A stretch of DNA of 64,000 bases, from NCBI GenBank assembly GCA_951640165.1, contig OX621241.1, forward strand, positions 940,001 through 1,004,000, read 5' to 3'. Below, piece after piece: positions 10,466-20,017 of this stretch. Within the stretch, counting starts at the first letter, position 1; each line of letters begins with the position of its first letter. The position numbers and the translations under genes were made by a program. The notes below the pieces were generated by a model. It was not told the DNA's origin and did no database searches. It worked only from the letters and a program-made list of their open reading frames with translations. This stretch comes from Pseudoips prasinana (lineage: Eukaryota; Arthropoda; Insecta; Lepidoptera; Nolidae).

Positions 10466-10620
10466 GTATAGACGCCAGCACATCCAGCTATCCCAATCTG
10501 TCAAATGTTCTTTTATAGATTTTCTACTTTATCACATAATCATAAGGTTCACTTTCAATTGGAGAATTTTTGGAAACAGATTTGACAGATTGGCGTAGCT
10601 TGATGTGCTGGCATCTGTAC
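10466..10620. mobile_element. MITE-2 (TA-flanked, ~45-bp TIRs), copy 1
   Basis: The ends GACGCCAGCACATCCAGCTA and TAGCTTGATGTGCTGGCATC are complementary for ~40 bp, including the inner CCCAATCTGTCAAA/TTTGACAGATTGGCG. The middle contains GGTTCACTTTCAATTGG, shared with the second copy at 39600-39742. TA dinucleotides at both outer edges suggest a Tc1/mariner-type target, which is an inference. Open frames here are chance. Confidence 0.7.
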
Positions 10621-11544
10621 ATTACATATTTAACTTTCCATACAGAAATGTCAACCAGCCGCCGTATTTCGTAAGGAGACCCAAATATTGTTCTTTTCGT
10701 CATTCTCAATTTTTCTTTATTTTGTTTTTCTCTTGCAAGGGTACATTTTTTGCGCGCTTCTTCAATTACTTCTACTATTGGTGTCACGCTGTTTTGGGAT
10801 TATTTGGTTGATATGATGATGTGTGTTAAACCTAGTTCTTTCTTATCGACAACTAATATAGGCTAGCGGTTAAACTAAGCGTCTTGTTTTACTATCATCA
10901 TCATAATATTAATACGTAGAACAAAAATATTATACCACTTTTTACGAATATTGCACGAGAAATACAAAATGTGGTTAAAACAGTTAAAGGTCATATAGAG
11001 AAGAAGTGCAGAAAGCTAGTATAAAAATATTAGTTTTAGGCATTAGGAGTAAATTATTTTAATAAAATAAAAACATTACATACACTATCATGCTTTTGAC
11101 ATACTGACAAACTGAGTAGAGATGACAAACTGACTGTTAAAACCGAGAACAAATTAATATTATTTTGTCTTTATATTGTTGACAATAGAACCTTAATGGT
11201 CGAATTTTGAACATGTGCGTCCCTATTTTGTTAGTAATATCATATTCAGATATAACATCTCAAAATTACGAAGGAGAATAATATTGAAATATAAATTAAA
11301 TTAAGAAAATTTTATTTCACGAAGTTCCTTAACGCGGCTTTAATTAAGTGTTATCTAATGAAAATTGTTACGTAAGGTAAAAGCGTTATCTCCTAACGAC
11401 CTTCTCTCTCACAGTTTCTTCCCATTGTATACGACTGTGTGTGTGCGTGCAATTTGAGTAAAAGCGAATTCTGGCCGGTTATACTTCTACACTAAACGCG
11501 TGACAATCTTCTAGTTATATTGTATGCTTTTTGAAGCTAAAATT
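10621..11544. other. AT-rich DNA, nothing recognised
   Basis: No gene or repeat copy is recognised in about 900 bases. The overlapping short frames at 10524-10811 have no family resemblance. Confidence 0.45.
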
Positions 11545-11795
11545 TCTTTACGCACGCTTGAATTGGGGTGTAAGCTGATTAATGCGTGACGAGAACGTTA
11601 CGAAAAGTAAGATCGGGCAACCGGAAGTTGAGATGGAGATATATGTTAGTGAAGACAGTGAGAGAGAGAGTTATGTTTCGTAGAATACTGCAAGGGCGAG
11701 AGAGGGTTGCGAGCATACATTTTAATTCTCCTTTTCTCTTATAGCCAGTCACCTTTCGTACGACTAAGTAGTACTCCAGTCGTATGCACTAAAGC
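11545..11795 (+). repeat. Rep-3 dispersed repeat, copy 2
   Basis: Partner of 5823-6085 in the same orientation. Shared parts include TCTTTACGCAC, AATGCGTGACG, GATCGGGC, a GA-rich core, the CTTTTCTCTTATAGCCAG segment and a CCAGTCGT end. It differs by scattered substitutions and small indels, so the two insertions are old. Confidence 0.65.
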
Positions 11796-13067
11796 ATGCC
11801 GGGTTTTTCACAAATCATACGTGACTAATATTGTTACAGTATTACAATGAAGTTTCAAGAAATAAGTGAAGATCCATTTTATGAGCTTTCAGAACAGTTT
11901 TAGTGCTAGAATGTCAGGGGATTGCAAAGGCAACTAGTCTTTGCAAACAGAGCCTTTATTGACGTCAACTGTGACAATTAGTGCAACTCCCGACAATGTA
12001 TTCTGGGTCTTTACGCTGCTCTTCTCTTGGGCCATCACGGTAAAAATCCAAATAGCAAGTTCAAGTGTCTAAATAATAATTGTATTTTCCTTTTTTTTAA
12101 ACTCTACAATTTAATAGTATGAATGGGATGTGCAAACCTCGTTAGGTTGCTCAGGAATGCGACAGAGTCTTGAAAACTTGAAATATAAGCTTTCAAATTT
12201 TGATAACTCTGACTGTGTCACAACACGGCATTATGTCAGTAACCTAACCTCATTTCATTACAATTTACGATAGAAACCCCAGAAAATTTACTAGGTAGTC
12301 TATTAAAACTTTTTCCCGAAGCTCCAAATTAGTATGACATATAAAAATCTAGCCTTCAATTAAAACTTCGCTTGGATGTACGAAATTAATGATTGTTGAA
12401 AACTAGATTATTTTCTCGTGCTGAGTAGGGTAGGTAAACAATTAGGTAATAATATGGCGTCAGAATTGTTTGCTTTTGCAATTATAGTCGACGGTATCAT
12501 TTAAAAATTTTAACATAATAGGTCGGTGTATGTTGTTGAGGTTTTTATACCTGTATGGTTAGACTATATAAAATAATTTATGTAGATCGAACATTATTTT
12601 TTTAAGCTTCAACATCATGTAAACGTCGAGAATATCCAGCTAGTCGATATTACAGCACTAGTGAGACGATTAAAGAGAACAAAACCCTATGAACTAATGA
12701 CGTGATTAGTGATTGAAATAGGTACTATATTTATAAAGAAGATAATAATAAAGTGTCTTCCCCTTAACAAAGATTACTAAGGATATCGGTGGACTGATTT
12801 TTAGAATTACTATATTGTAAAACAAATAAAGTACTATACTGAATACTTTTAAAATAATAATAATAATAATAAAAAAATCTGTCTTTGTGTTTGATACGGT
12901 AAAGTATTTCATAAAGCGAATTAGCGAGGGCAAAGTAAACCATGTTTTTCTACTTAAAGTTGTTTTTAATGTATAGAATTTACTCAAATCTGATCGTAAC
13001 CTGCGCTTGTGTCAACCTGCGTTCTCCAATTCACGTGACATGTTACATTTGTAATACTTCCTTACAT
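11796..13067. other. AT-rich DNA with one microsatellite
   Basis: No gene is recognised. A short (ATA)n microsatellite lies at about 12853-12873. The frames at 12706-12987 and 12942-13286 are AT-driven, and the latter runs into Rep-1. Confidence 0.45.
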
Positions 13068-13285
13068 ATCGTATGGGCAGTGGTTACCCTAGTGTCAGAG
13101 TGGTTTAAGCCGCCCATTAGGCCTCTGACATGGCTTAACGACTGTTGCCTAATGGCTATAACCGGGACCGACAGCTTAATGTGCCCTCCGAGGCACGGAA
13201 ATGCTCAGATATTAAACCACTTTGGCGGTTACCCATCTATAGACCGTGAGCCTAGTTGCTTGACCTCGCCAATCAGCGTCTTGTA
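13068..13285 (+). repeat. Rep-1 dispersed repeat, copy 1
   Basis: Begins ATCGTATGGGCAGTGGTTACC and contains GTGTCAGAG, CCTCTGACATGGCTTAACGA, TGCCTAATGGCTA, ATTAAACCACTTTGGCGG and CTTGACCTCGCCAAT. Copies are at 21750-21999, 34349-34548, 47316-47490 and 53255-53395 (minus). It is non-coding; the class is unknown, but the inserted copy at 53255 has a short target duplication. Confidence 0.65.
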
Positions 13286-13547
13286 ATAAAATTGTACAGT
13301 CAACAGCATAAGTAGATGATCAAAAGCGGACCTGAGTTTTGAGTTTATGATTCTATTGGGCGGCAGTTTTCCCTAGTTAATATTTTTTACACTTAACACT
13401 CACGCACACCTTCAACTAGATACTCTTCACCACCACACTATTTTGTCGCAATTTATGCTATAATATCCGACTTTGATCATCTACTTTTGCTGTTGACTGT
13501 ACCATAGATAGGTTAGACACTATAAAACTAATCCAACTGTGTAAGTC

Positions 13548-13735
13548 TCATCATCATCACATCAGCCGAAAGACGTCCACTGCTGGACAAAGGCCTCCCT
13601 AAGAATCTCCACAATGGCCGGTCTTTTTCGCCGGCCACATCCAACGGCTTCCCGCGACCATCACAAGATCATTGGTCCACCTTGTAGGGGGCTTGCCCAC
13701 GTTGCATCTACCGGCTTGTGGTGGCCACTACGTAA
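13548..13735 (-). mobile_element. RTE-GAT 3' end, diverged
   Basis: The forward strand shows TCATCATCATC, then ATCAGCCGAAAGACGTCCAC and GGGGGCTTGCCCACG. It is an older, more diverged and shorter copy of the RTE 3' end on the minus strand, with several frame-breaking changes. Confidence 0.7.
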
Positions 13736-13932
13736 GTCAACAATGCACAAAAAATAATTGAGTTTAGATTTAGTTGCGCCTTGCATTGGTGTCATCGATG
13801 TGATACACCTTTGTGATGTGATACATCTTTCACACGCATTTGTGGCTAACTAGGACTAATCAGGCGACACCCCGTCCAGGATAGGCAAGGGATTTTTTAT
13901 ATTAAATTGTTTAAAAACATGCATCTGACTTT

Positions 13933-13989
13933 AATTTTTATTTTATACCGCCTAAATGCTGTTCATTTAGGCGGTACAAAATAAAAATT
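13933..13989. repeat. 26-bp hairpin with 5-nt loop
   Basis: The left arm at 13933-13958 and right arm at 13964-13989 pair at 25 of 26 positions and include ACCGCCTAAATG/CATTTAGGCGGT. No open frame spans it. It could be a MITE remnant or an RNA hairpin. Confidence 0.7.
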
Positions 13990-14591
13990 TAATAATAAAA
14001 ATCCAGCATACCCCACTAAATAAAAAAAAAGTCGGAATATATTAAAACAATACAAATTAAGAACCTTCTTTTCTGTCGGTTATAAAGTCAAAATATATTC
14101 GGCTGAGTAAGTTACTCGGTCAAGGTTTGCTACTATTTATTTATATTTAGCTTATAATACTTAAATATAATACTTAGTAGAAAAGTAGCGCTTACTTCTG
14201 ATACAACATACGCAATTGGTTTAGACATCACAATGATGAACTTTTCGTTTGATCCCAACAGAAAAGGTTTTCAATAAAATGTGCTAAGGAAATATTCTTT
14301 TCATGTTATTTGCTCACGATATTTTTTATGTTTCATATTGTTGAAAGGATTTTTTTTTTCCACCTGTCTAACTGTCAATTATACTTGTCTTGCATTATCA
14401 AGTCTGGAATTACAATTGTTGAGCCCTAATGAAATTTTGTTTTAAAGAAATTAACCTTAATTTCTTCTATGGCCTAAGAAGAAGAATGACATTACATGAT
14501 GTAAAAGTACAAATGTGTGTGTGTGTGTGCACTCTCTATGTCCTAATTCCCATAGTCAGATTGGATCCCCGTCAGTATTTGTTTGAACCAC

Positions 14592-14753
14592 AAAATAGGT
14601 GCCTTCTGGCGAGTAATAGTAGTTTTGACGGCTTGAGCCCACGCTGACCTCTATTGCCGTAAACGTTTTTTAAAAATAGGTGCCTTCTGGCGAGTAGTAG
14701 TAGTTTTGACGGCTTGAGTCCACGCTGACCTCTATTGCCGTAAACGTTTTGTT
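14592..14753. repeat. 81-bp tandem duplication in a SINE-F-like sequence
   Basis: Two direct copies with an 81-bp period begin AATAGGTGCCTTCTGGCGAG and end ATTGCCGTAAACG. They differ at only a few bases (AATAGT/AGTAGT, GCCC/GTCC). The unit resembles the head of the element at 31660-32115, whose reverse strand carries a tRNA-like box. Confidence 0.75.
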
Positions 14754-15020
14754 AGGATGGAAATTCACTACCACCTTCCAGAATCCATCAGACTGTTTCT
14801 GGACGTGTCATGTCAGAAAAATCCCAGAATACTCTTTTGGTCCTATTCCCGAACGAATATGCCAAAATGACTTAATCGTACGCTATCAGTAGGTTTAAGT
14901 TAGCTCGTCGAAACGGTATATATTAGTTAAATTGCATTGTACATTATTAATAATAAAGGCTAACTAAGCGAAGAAACTATTCACTTAACGATATTTTTAT
15001 TTAAAGGAGATATATTATTT

Positions 15021-15280
15021 GACGGTCAACGTAGTCTAGTTGGTAGTGCTCCTGCCTACGAAGCTGGTGGTCCTGGGTTCGAATCCCGGTAAGTGCAAAT
15101 ATTTGTGCAATGAGCACGATATTTATTTCTGAGTCATGGATGTTTTCTATGTATATAAGTATTTATCCATCTATATAAGTATATACATCGTCGCCTGGTA
15201 CCCATAGTACAAGCTTTGCTTAGTATGGGGCTAGGATGATCTGTGTGACATTGTCCCTAGATATTTATTTATTTATTAAA
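15021..15280 (+). mobile_element. tRNA-derived SINE (SINE-A), copy 1
   Basis: The tRNA-like head has A-box TAGTCTAGTTGG and a perfect B-box GGTTCGAATCC (about 15076-15086). The anticodon-loop-like heptamer CTACGAA (anticodon ACG) suggests descent from a tRNA-Arg. A ~170-bp body ends ...CATTGTCCCTAGATATTTATTT with a TTTA-type tail. Other copies are at 28719-28968 (minus), 32311-32556, 38826-39078 and 53445-53602. Confidence 0.8.
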
Positions 15281-17607
15281 AAAAAAGATTTATGTATATC
15301 AGATTCATCGTGATAATTTTACTTGTTGACATAACATGACAAATAAAAATGGGAATCGAAAAAAACATCTTGGCTAAGAAAACGGTCGTACGGGGTGGAG
15401 TATATAAAATCGTTTTTCATTTAAATACAACAAAAATTTGAATCATAGTCCTGTAAATTTTATGTTATATTTTCATTTAATAATCAAAATTGTTTATGAA
15501 AACCCTTTAAATTCTTGTACTATTAAAATATTTAGCTTTTTGCAAGATCCAACTATAAAAGTAAAAAAAATCGTAAACCCGTGCAAGTGCAAGACTTTAC
15601 GGGAATTAAATATTATATTAAACCAGTATTCTTCAAACTTATAAATATTATCATTTAAATATTCCTATGCATTGCCCCTGCGGTTTCAACTAAAGCCAAA
15701 TCCACCGCTTTTGTTCGAATCCCTGAACAGACCCTACTCAAGTTTTGACAAAAAATAGTTTAGATCGTAGTCGGTAGGTTTTTACCCGACAGACTAGAGC
15801 TGCAAATTCAATGACAATTCCCAATTTTGCAGTACTGTACATGATTTCGTCAATGATCTTGGGAACGTAATCCACAGGTTCGTAATCATGTGCGTATACC
15901 TATCAGGAAGCCTACATTTTAACAACTGTTAAAGCAAATAACACACATATAAGTGTATGATATATATAATATTATCTTAATACCTAAGACAGTATTACAC
16001 TGGACACCCAGTGGTTGCAAGTACCGTTATTTTTAATTCTTCGAATGTACGCTTATACTTAATTTATTAAATCTATATATTTCCCCTTGAACCCTTACAT
16101 TATTACTATTAACACGCTTTTTAATTCTTTCAACGGGCCGTGTTCACAAAAATATATCATTAATTTTATATTATTTTGATGATAAAATTGAGTATTCCAG
16201 GAATATAACATAAAATTTATTTTTGAAGTCTAGTTTAATTTAATAAATTTTTTGAAACTTATTCTACTAAACTTTTTTCAGAGTGTAAAGGTTAACAGTC
16301 ATTAAAGAAATCTATGTAACTTACCTTGTTCTAGAATTGTCTTCATACAATGAAGCTTTTTAGTATACCTAAACGATGAAACACAAAATAAATTGTCCTT
16401 ACACTAATTGTGTCAAGAAATACCCATCTATCTTTTTTTAATCGTTGTCGATTCCACAGTTGCCTGGAATGCACCTAGCGATAAGGCACTATTTTTACAA
16501 TTTTGTTAAACATGTTAATATTTATTTTATATAATTTTGATTTACAATAAAATTGCACTATTTTGACATGTTAACTCGATTTTTATTGTACTATTATATT
16601 AAATAATTATTGATTAAGCATTATTTCTGAAAAATTGACATTATATTATCGATAAATGCATATATATCTACATATCTACCTTAAGGCTTTAGAATTAACA
16701 AAGTTTTAAGGTGTGTCTACCTACACGAAACTACCGTGAATTTACACGAACTAAAGGTATTTTGTATACATTGTTAGATTTGACATATCCTAAAGACACT
16801 CATCTACACAGTAGTTCATTGCCGTTTCTTAACAAAACGATTAGTGTTAGTCCCGGGGTTGATAATCATTCCGGGAATCCCCATAAATTCTCGAGTGCAT
16901 GCTCTAATTTGGCCAAAACCGCAGGATCAGTCGACACATTGTCTCAATCCCGGTACATTTCTATGCTAATTTCTCATACATATGCAGATTCGAGTGCTTA
17001 ACTTGCCCCTTGTCATGGTGGGCGGAGTTTTGATTTCAAATGTTTGCTTTAGTAATGTTAGGTAATACTTGATTTTCTTGTATGTAGTGGCCGTAGTGTG
17101 TGAGTGTGCCGATTGAGTACTGCGGGAAACTAAAATAAAACTCAGCTGTTGATATTCTTTCAATAACACGTCTTTTTTTAATTAAGTCTATCAAGAAACG
17201 CTGGAGTGTGTCCAGCTAAGTTCAAGAAAAGACACTGGCAACGCGCCGTAAGTATTACACGAACCATTTCGAGCATATTTTTACCCTTCACCACTCGTAA
17301 CCTATTTACTCTATATACTACTCTATAACATACATGGAATTTAGCAGATATATTAAAGTCTTCAAGTTTGTAAAAAAATTAAGATTTCATTAATTTATCT
17401 CAAACGGTTATTAATATATTATCAACTTATGACTGACTCACTTCTCAAAGACCTAACCCACTTTTAGATGAGCTAGAAACTTGATAATTTGGTATTAAGG
17501 TGGACTTTTATGCACATAGAAAGAAAAAGAAATGGTAGCTGGAAATTTTGAATAATTAGTATCAAAATAAAGTCAAATATGAAAGTTAGGAGAGCCATCT
17601 AAAACCA
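15281..17607. other. 2.3 kb of AT-rich DNA, nothing recognised
   Basis: No repeat sibling, RNA gene or coding family is recognised. The 96-codon frame at 16711-17001 begins at GTG, not ATG, and has no motif. A segment at about 17014-17166 starting TGTCATGG and ending ATAACA with an inner AATAAA could be a small LTR, but the case is too weak to call. Confidence 0.45.
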
Positions 17608-17652
17608 AAATGACGAGTTTAACACGGGCAAAACCGCGGGGCACAGCTAGTA
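17608..17652 (+). mobile_element. Helitron-like 3' terminus fragment
   Basis: The sequence AACACGGGCAAAACCGCGGG followed by GCACAGCTAG and T is the 3' end of the Helitron-like family seen at 48202-48506, including the GC stem and CTAG|T end. The 5' part is not identified, so this is only a fragment or a very diverged copy. Confidence 0.5.
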
Positions 17653-17974
17653 TAAAGTAAACGTAAGCTAACTATCTCTCCGGGTATAATTCATAAACAA
17701 CGATCCGGGGGTCAGTCATGGTAGCTACACCACTTAACAAAGTTAAAGAGAGTGGATCCCAGTAAATAATTTTATTACATTTAAGTATTCGTATAAAAAG
17801 AAATTATCAAAGGATTGTCAGAAAAATGGCAGCTTAAGCATGGGCCAATGGGCTTTGCCAATTGAATTTTGCTCATATTTCATATGTGTGTGAAAAAAAA
17901 AATAATATAAATTTTACCGAATGCACTACGCAATAAGTACATTTTTTGGTTTGATTGTTTAGATTAGATTAGGT

Positions 17975-18055
17975 TTGTACTGGGTGGGAATCGAACCTAC
18001 GACCTCTGGCTTAGCAGTCAGAGTCACTAACCTCTGGACCCACCAGTCGTGACCA
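17975..18055 (-). mobile_element. tRNA-Ser-like SINE head (SINE-E), copy 1
   Basis: The minus strand reads a tRNA-like segment with GGTTCGATTCCCACC as B-box and T-arm, and GACTGCTAAG where a serine tRNA with anticodon GCT would have its anticodon loop. No CCA or clean acceptor stem is seen. A related copy at 28995-29075 (minus) shows that it is dispersed. It abuts the truncated LINE 3' end that starts at ~18056. Confidence 0.6.
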
Positions 18056-18145
18056 ACCATATGTAGTAAAAATATAGCTAAAATTTAAAATTTAGATAAA
18101 TAAACCTACACATGATCCTTGACAATAACCTAATTTAGGTTAGCT
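18056..18145 (+). mobile_element. LINE-X 3' UTR, left part of interrupted copy
   Basis: Matches the complement of the LINE-X 3' UTR at 59830-60258 (for example ATGTAGTAAAAATATAGCTAAA and CCTACACATGATCC) and stops at 18145, where an RTE fragment has inserted. The same copy resumes at 18815. Confidence 0.65.
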
Positions 18146-18804
18146 GAATGAGTTTGTATATTTGGGAACTTTGTTTACGAGAGATGGGAAATATGAAAAA
18201 GATATTGTTAGAAGAGTAAATGCGGGGAACAGAGTGAATGGGGCACTACACGCCTTTATGAGTAGCCGGCAAGTATCAAAGAAGGCTCGACTAGCCGTGC
18301 ACGATGGAGTGTTAGTGCCAACTTTAATGTATGGAAGTGAAAGTTGGGTATGGCAGAAAAAGAATGAAAGTAAAATAAATGCAGTGGAAATGAGAGCTCT
18401 GAGAAGTATGTGTGGTGTGACTTTGAGAGACAGAATTCGAAATACTGATGTAAGAGAGCGTTGTGGTGTGAAGGAGGATGTAGTCACAAAGATTGAAAAA
18501 GGCATGCTGAGATGGTTTGGCCATTTAGAAAGGATGAATGAAACAAGATTGACAAAAGAAGTATACCTGGCCTGTGTGAATGGGACAACCGGAAGGGGAA
18601 GACCACGTCGAACATTCTCTGACCAAATAGGAGATGTTCTGAAGAAAGGGCAGGTCAGAAGTACCCTAAACCGGCGAGCATGTATGAAGAATATAATGAC
18701 AGTAATCGAGGCAAAAGAAGTATGCCAAGATCGTGACAAATGGAAATCCGTTGTCTCTGCCTACCCCTCTGGGAAACAGGCGTGAGTCTATGTATGTATG
18801 TATG
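18146..18804 (+). mobile_element. RTE-type retrotransposon 3' end (RTE-TATG) with 10-bp target duplication
   Basis: A 5'-truncated insertion ending in a (TATG)n tail at 18789-18804. The direct repeat TAGGTTAGCT at 18136-18145 and 18805-18814 flanks it exactly, as expected of target-primed reverse transcription. It sits inside a LINE-X 3' UTR, giving a clear order of events. Siblings: 23530-23696 (minus), 35000-35331, 39079-39250 (minus), 40315-40533 and 53227-53254 plus 53402-53444. Confidence 0.85.
18162..18785 (+). pseudogene. RTE-TATG reverse transcriptase C-terminal fragment, frame open
   Basis: 207 codons without a stop. The first ATG is internal to the ancestral protein, because the frame continues upstream to the truncation point. 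Motifs after the RT palm are visible: [19 protein letters not shown] start, [65 protein letters not shown] and the terminal SAYPSGKQA. The catalytic YADD region is missing, so it cannot act as an enzyme. The open frame suggests a young copy. The 199-codon frame on the other strand is a shadow. Confidence 0.8.
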
Positions 18805-18814
18805 TAGGTTAGCT

Positions 18815-19010
18815 AAATATCGTTACTGTTATAAAATAAATCTTATTGTAAATTATTTCCTACAATCTGTGTACCTATTATAAATATCTATATGTACCTA
18901 GAAATAATTATATATTTATCATATATATACGAAACTACGAACTACGAACATGTTCTGACTATTTACAAGCGCTTTTTTAAAGTCTACATGAATAAAAACC
19001 TTTCATATTT
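18815..19010 (+). mobile_element. LINE-X 3' UTR and tail, right part of interrupted copy
   Basis: Continuation of 18056-18145 after the RTE insertion. It contains GAACATGTTCTGACTATTTA, AAAGCGCTT (inverse) and ends GAATAAAAACCTTT with a T/A-rich tail near 19005, matching the 3' ends at 36841 and 59830, which are on the minus strand. Confidence 0.65.
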
Positions 19011-19460
19011 TATTATTTTGTAAACCTAAATACATATTTAAAATACAGCTTAATTCAGCCTTACAAACTTGTAATACCTTGTTAAGTTAATCCTTTGCTA
19101 AACATCGATATAGTCAATATGCACACATAATAAATATCTAAATCTAGCTTACCCACCAAAAACTCAGACTGAATAATCAGACTCAAAAAATCTGACTGAA
19201 TAAATTGCATGCCACATATTCAGCAAAATCGCCTAAAAAGTAGATGAAAATTTCCATCTAGTGCAAACAGCGTTCTGTCCGAATCCCCCGTGGAGTCAGA
19301 CACCTGATTCAGGGCTTCCCTTCGAGCAGACGACAGGGATTAATAACAGGGATAACGTGATGTGTAGGGTTGGGACATTAGCACCCTATAATCCCGGGTT
19401 GATACAAATTGAATTCCAGGACCCTGATATTTTTCTGAGACTATATTAAATTAGAACATT

Positions 19461-19710
19461 GACGGGCCTGTTGGCGTGGTTGGTAAATGCTTGCATTTCA
19501 CGCCGTAGGTCGTGGGTTAGATTCCCACCCAGGACAGATATTTGTGTGCATGAACATGCCTGTTTGTCCTGAGTCTGGGTGTAATTATCTATTTAAGTAT
19601 GTATTTACAAAAGAAAGGATTATATCAGTTATCTGGTTTCCATAGCACAAGCTCTGCTTAGTTTGGGATCAGATGGCCGGGTGTAAATAATGTCCCAGGA
19701 TATTATTATT
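19461..19710 (+). mobile_element. tRNA-derived SINE (SINE-B), copy with complete head and tail
   Basis: The head GTTGGCGTGGTTGGTAAATG and box GTGGGTTAGATTCCCACCC resemble a tRNA 5' half and T-arm. The body has GTTTGTCCTGAGTCTGGGTG, CATAGCACAAGCTCTGCTTA and GGCCGGGTGTAAATAATGTCC, with an ATT-type tail. An inverse copy is at 41600-41855 and a chimera at 8840-9078. Confidence 0.75.
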
Positions 19711-19890
19711 AGTTGGGATAGTAAATTGGGATAGTAAAAAAACGAAAAGAAAATGGCTACAAATACGACAAAATACAGGAAAATTCAGATGCTAGATTTA
19801 GGGTTACGCTTTCACACACGTTAATGGAAGGACAACTAGTAGTTCCCAATTATTTGAGTTTGAGCGCCTTAAATTTGTTAAGAAATATCG

Positions 19891-20017
19891 AATGGATTGT
19901 ATAAATTCGAAGAGTCAGTACCACAGTGCGGTGGCGGAGCGGTTAACACACATGGGGCCGGATATCCCGTGGTTGTGGGTTCGATTCCCACCCGCACTTA
20001 AATTTATACAATTCATT
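19891..20017. repeat. 17-bp inverted repeat framing a tRNA-like sequence
   Basis: AATGGATTGTATAAATT (19891-19907) pairs with AATTTATACAATTCATT (20001-20017) at 16 of 17 positions. The tRNA-like sequence sits between the arms, 17 nt from the left arm and 2 nt from the right. Confidence 0.75.
19925..19998 (+). tRNA. tRNA-like sequence, probably pseudogene or SINE-derived
   Basis: A 74-nt cloverleaf can be drawn. A 7-bp perfect acceptor stem (AGTGCGG with CCGCACT), a perfect 5-bp T stem GTGGG/CCCAC with loop TTCGATT, and a B-box GGTTCGATTCC are clear. The anticodon stem 19953-19957/19965-19969 pairs with two wobbles, leaving loop CCGGATA (GGA at the anticodon place, serine by the code). The D stem is poor, with two mismatches, and position 33 is not T, so a working tRNA is unlikely. 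An A-box-like GGCGGAGCGG is present. It may be a tRNA pseudogene or the core of a small repeat. Confidence 0.45.

Noticed and set aside
15075..15090. Functional tRNA-Arg gene
   Set aside because: The boxes and anticodon-like loop are good, but the unit recurs five times with the same body and tail, so it is a SINE head.
16711..17001. 96-codon plus-strand frame in unannotated DNA
   Set aside because: Starts at GTG, has no recognisable domain and no repeat sibling. A possible small LTR just after it (17014-17166) lacks a partner.
18140..18739. 199-codon minus-strand frame
   Set aside because: Shadow of the plus-strand RTE reverse transcriptase fragment at 18162-18785, whose motifs are clear.
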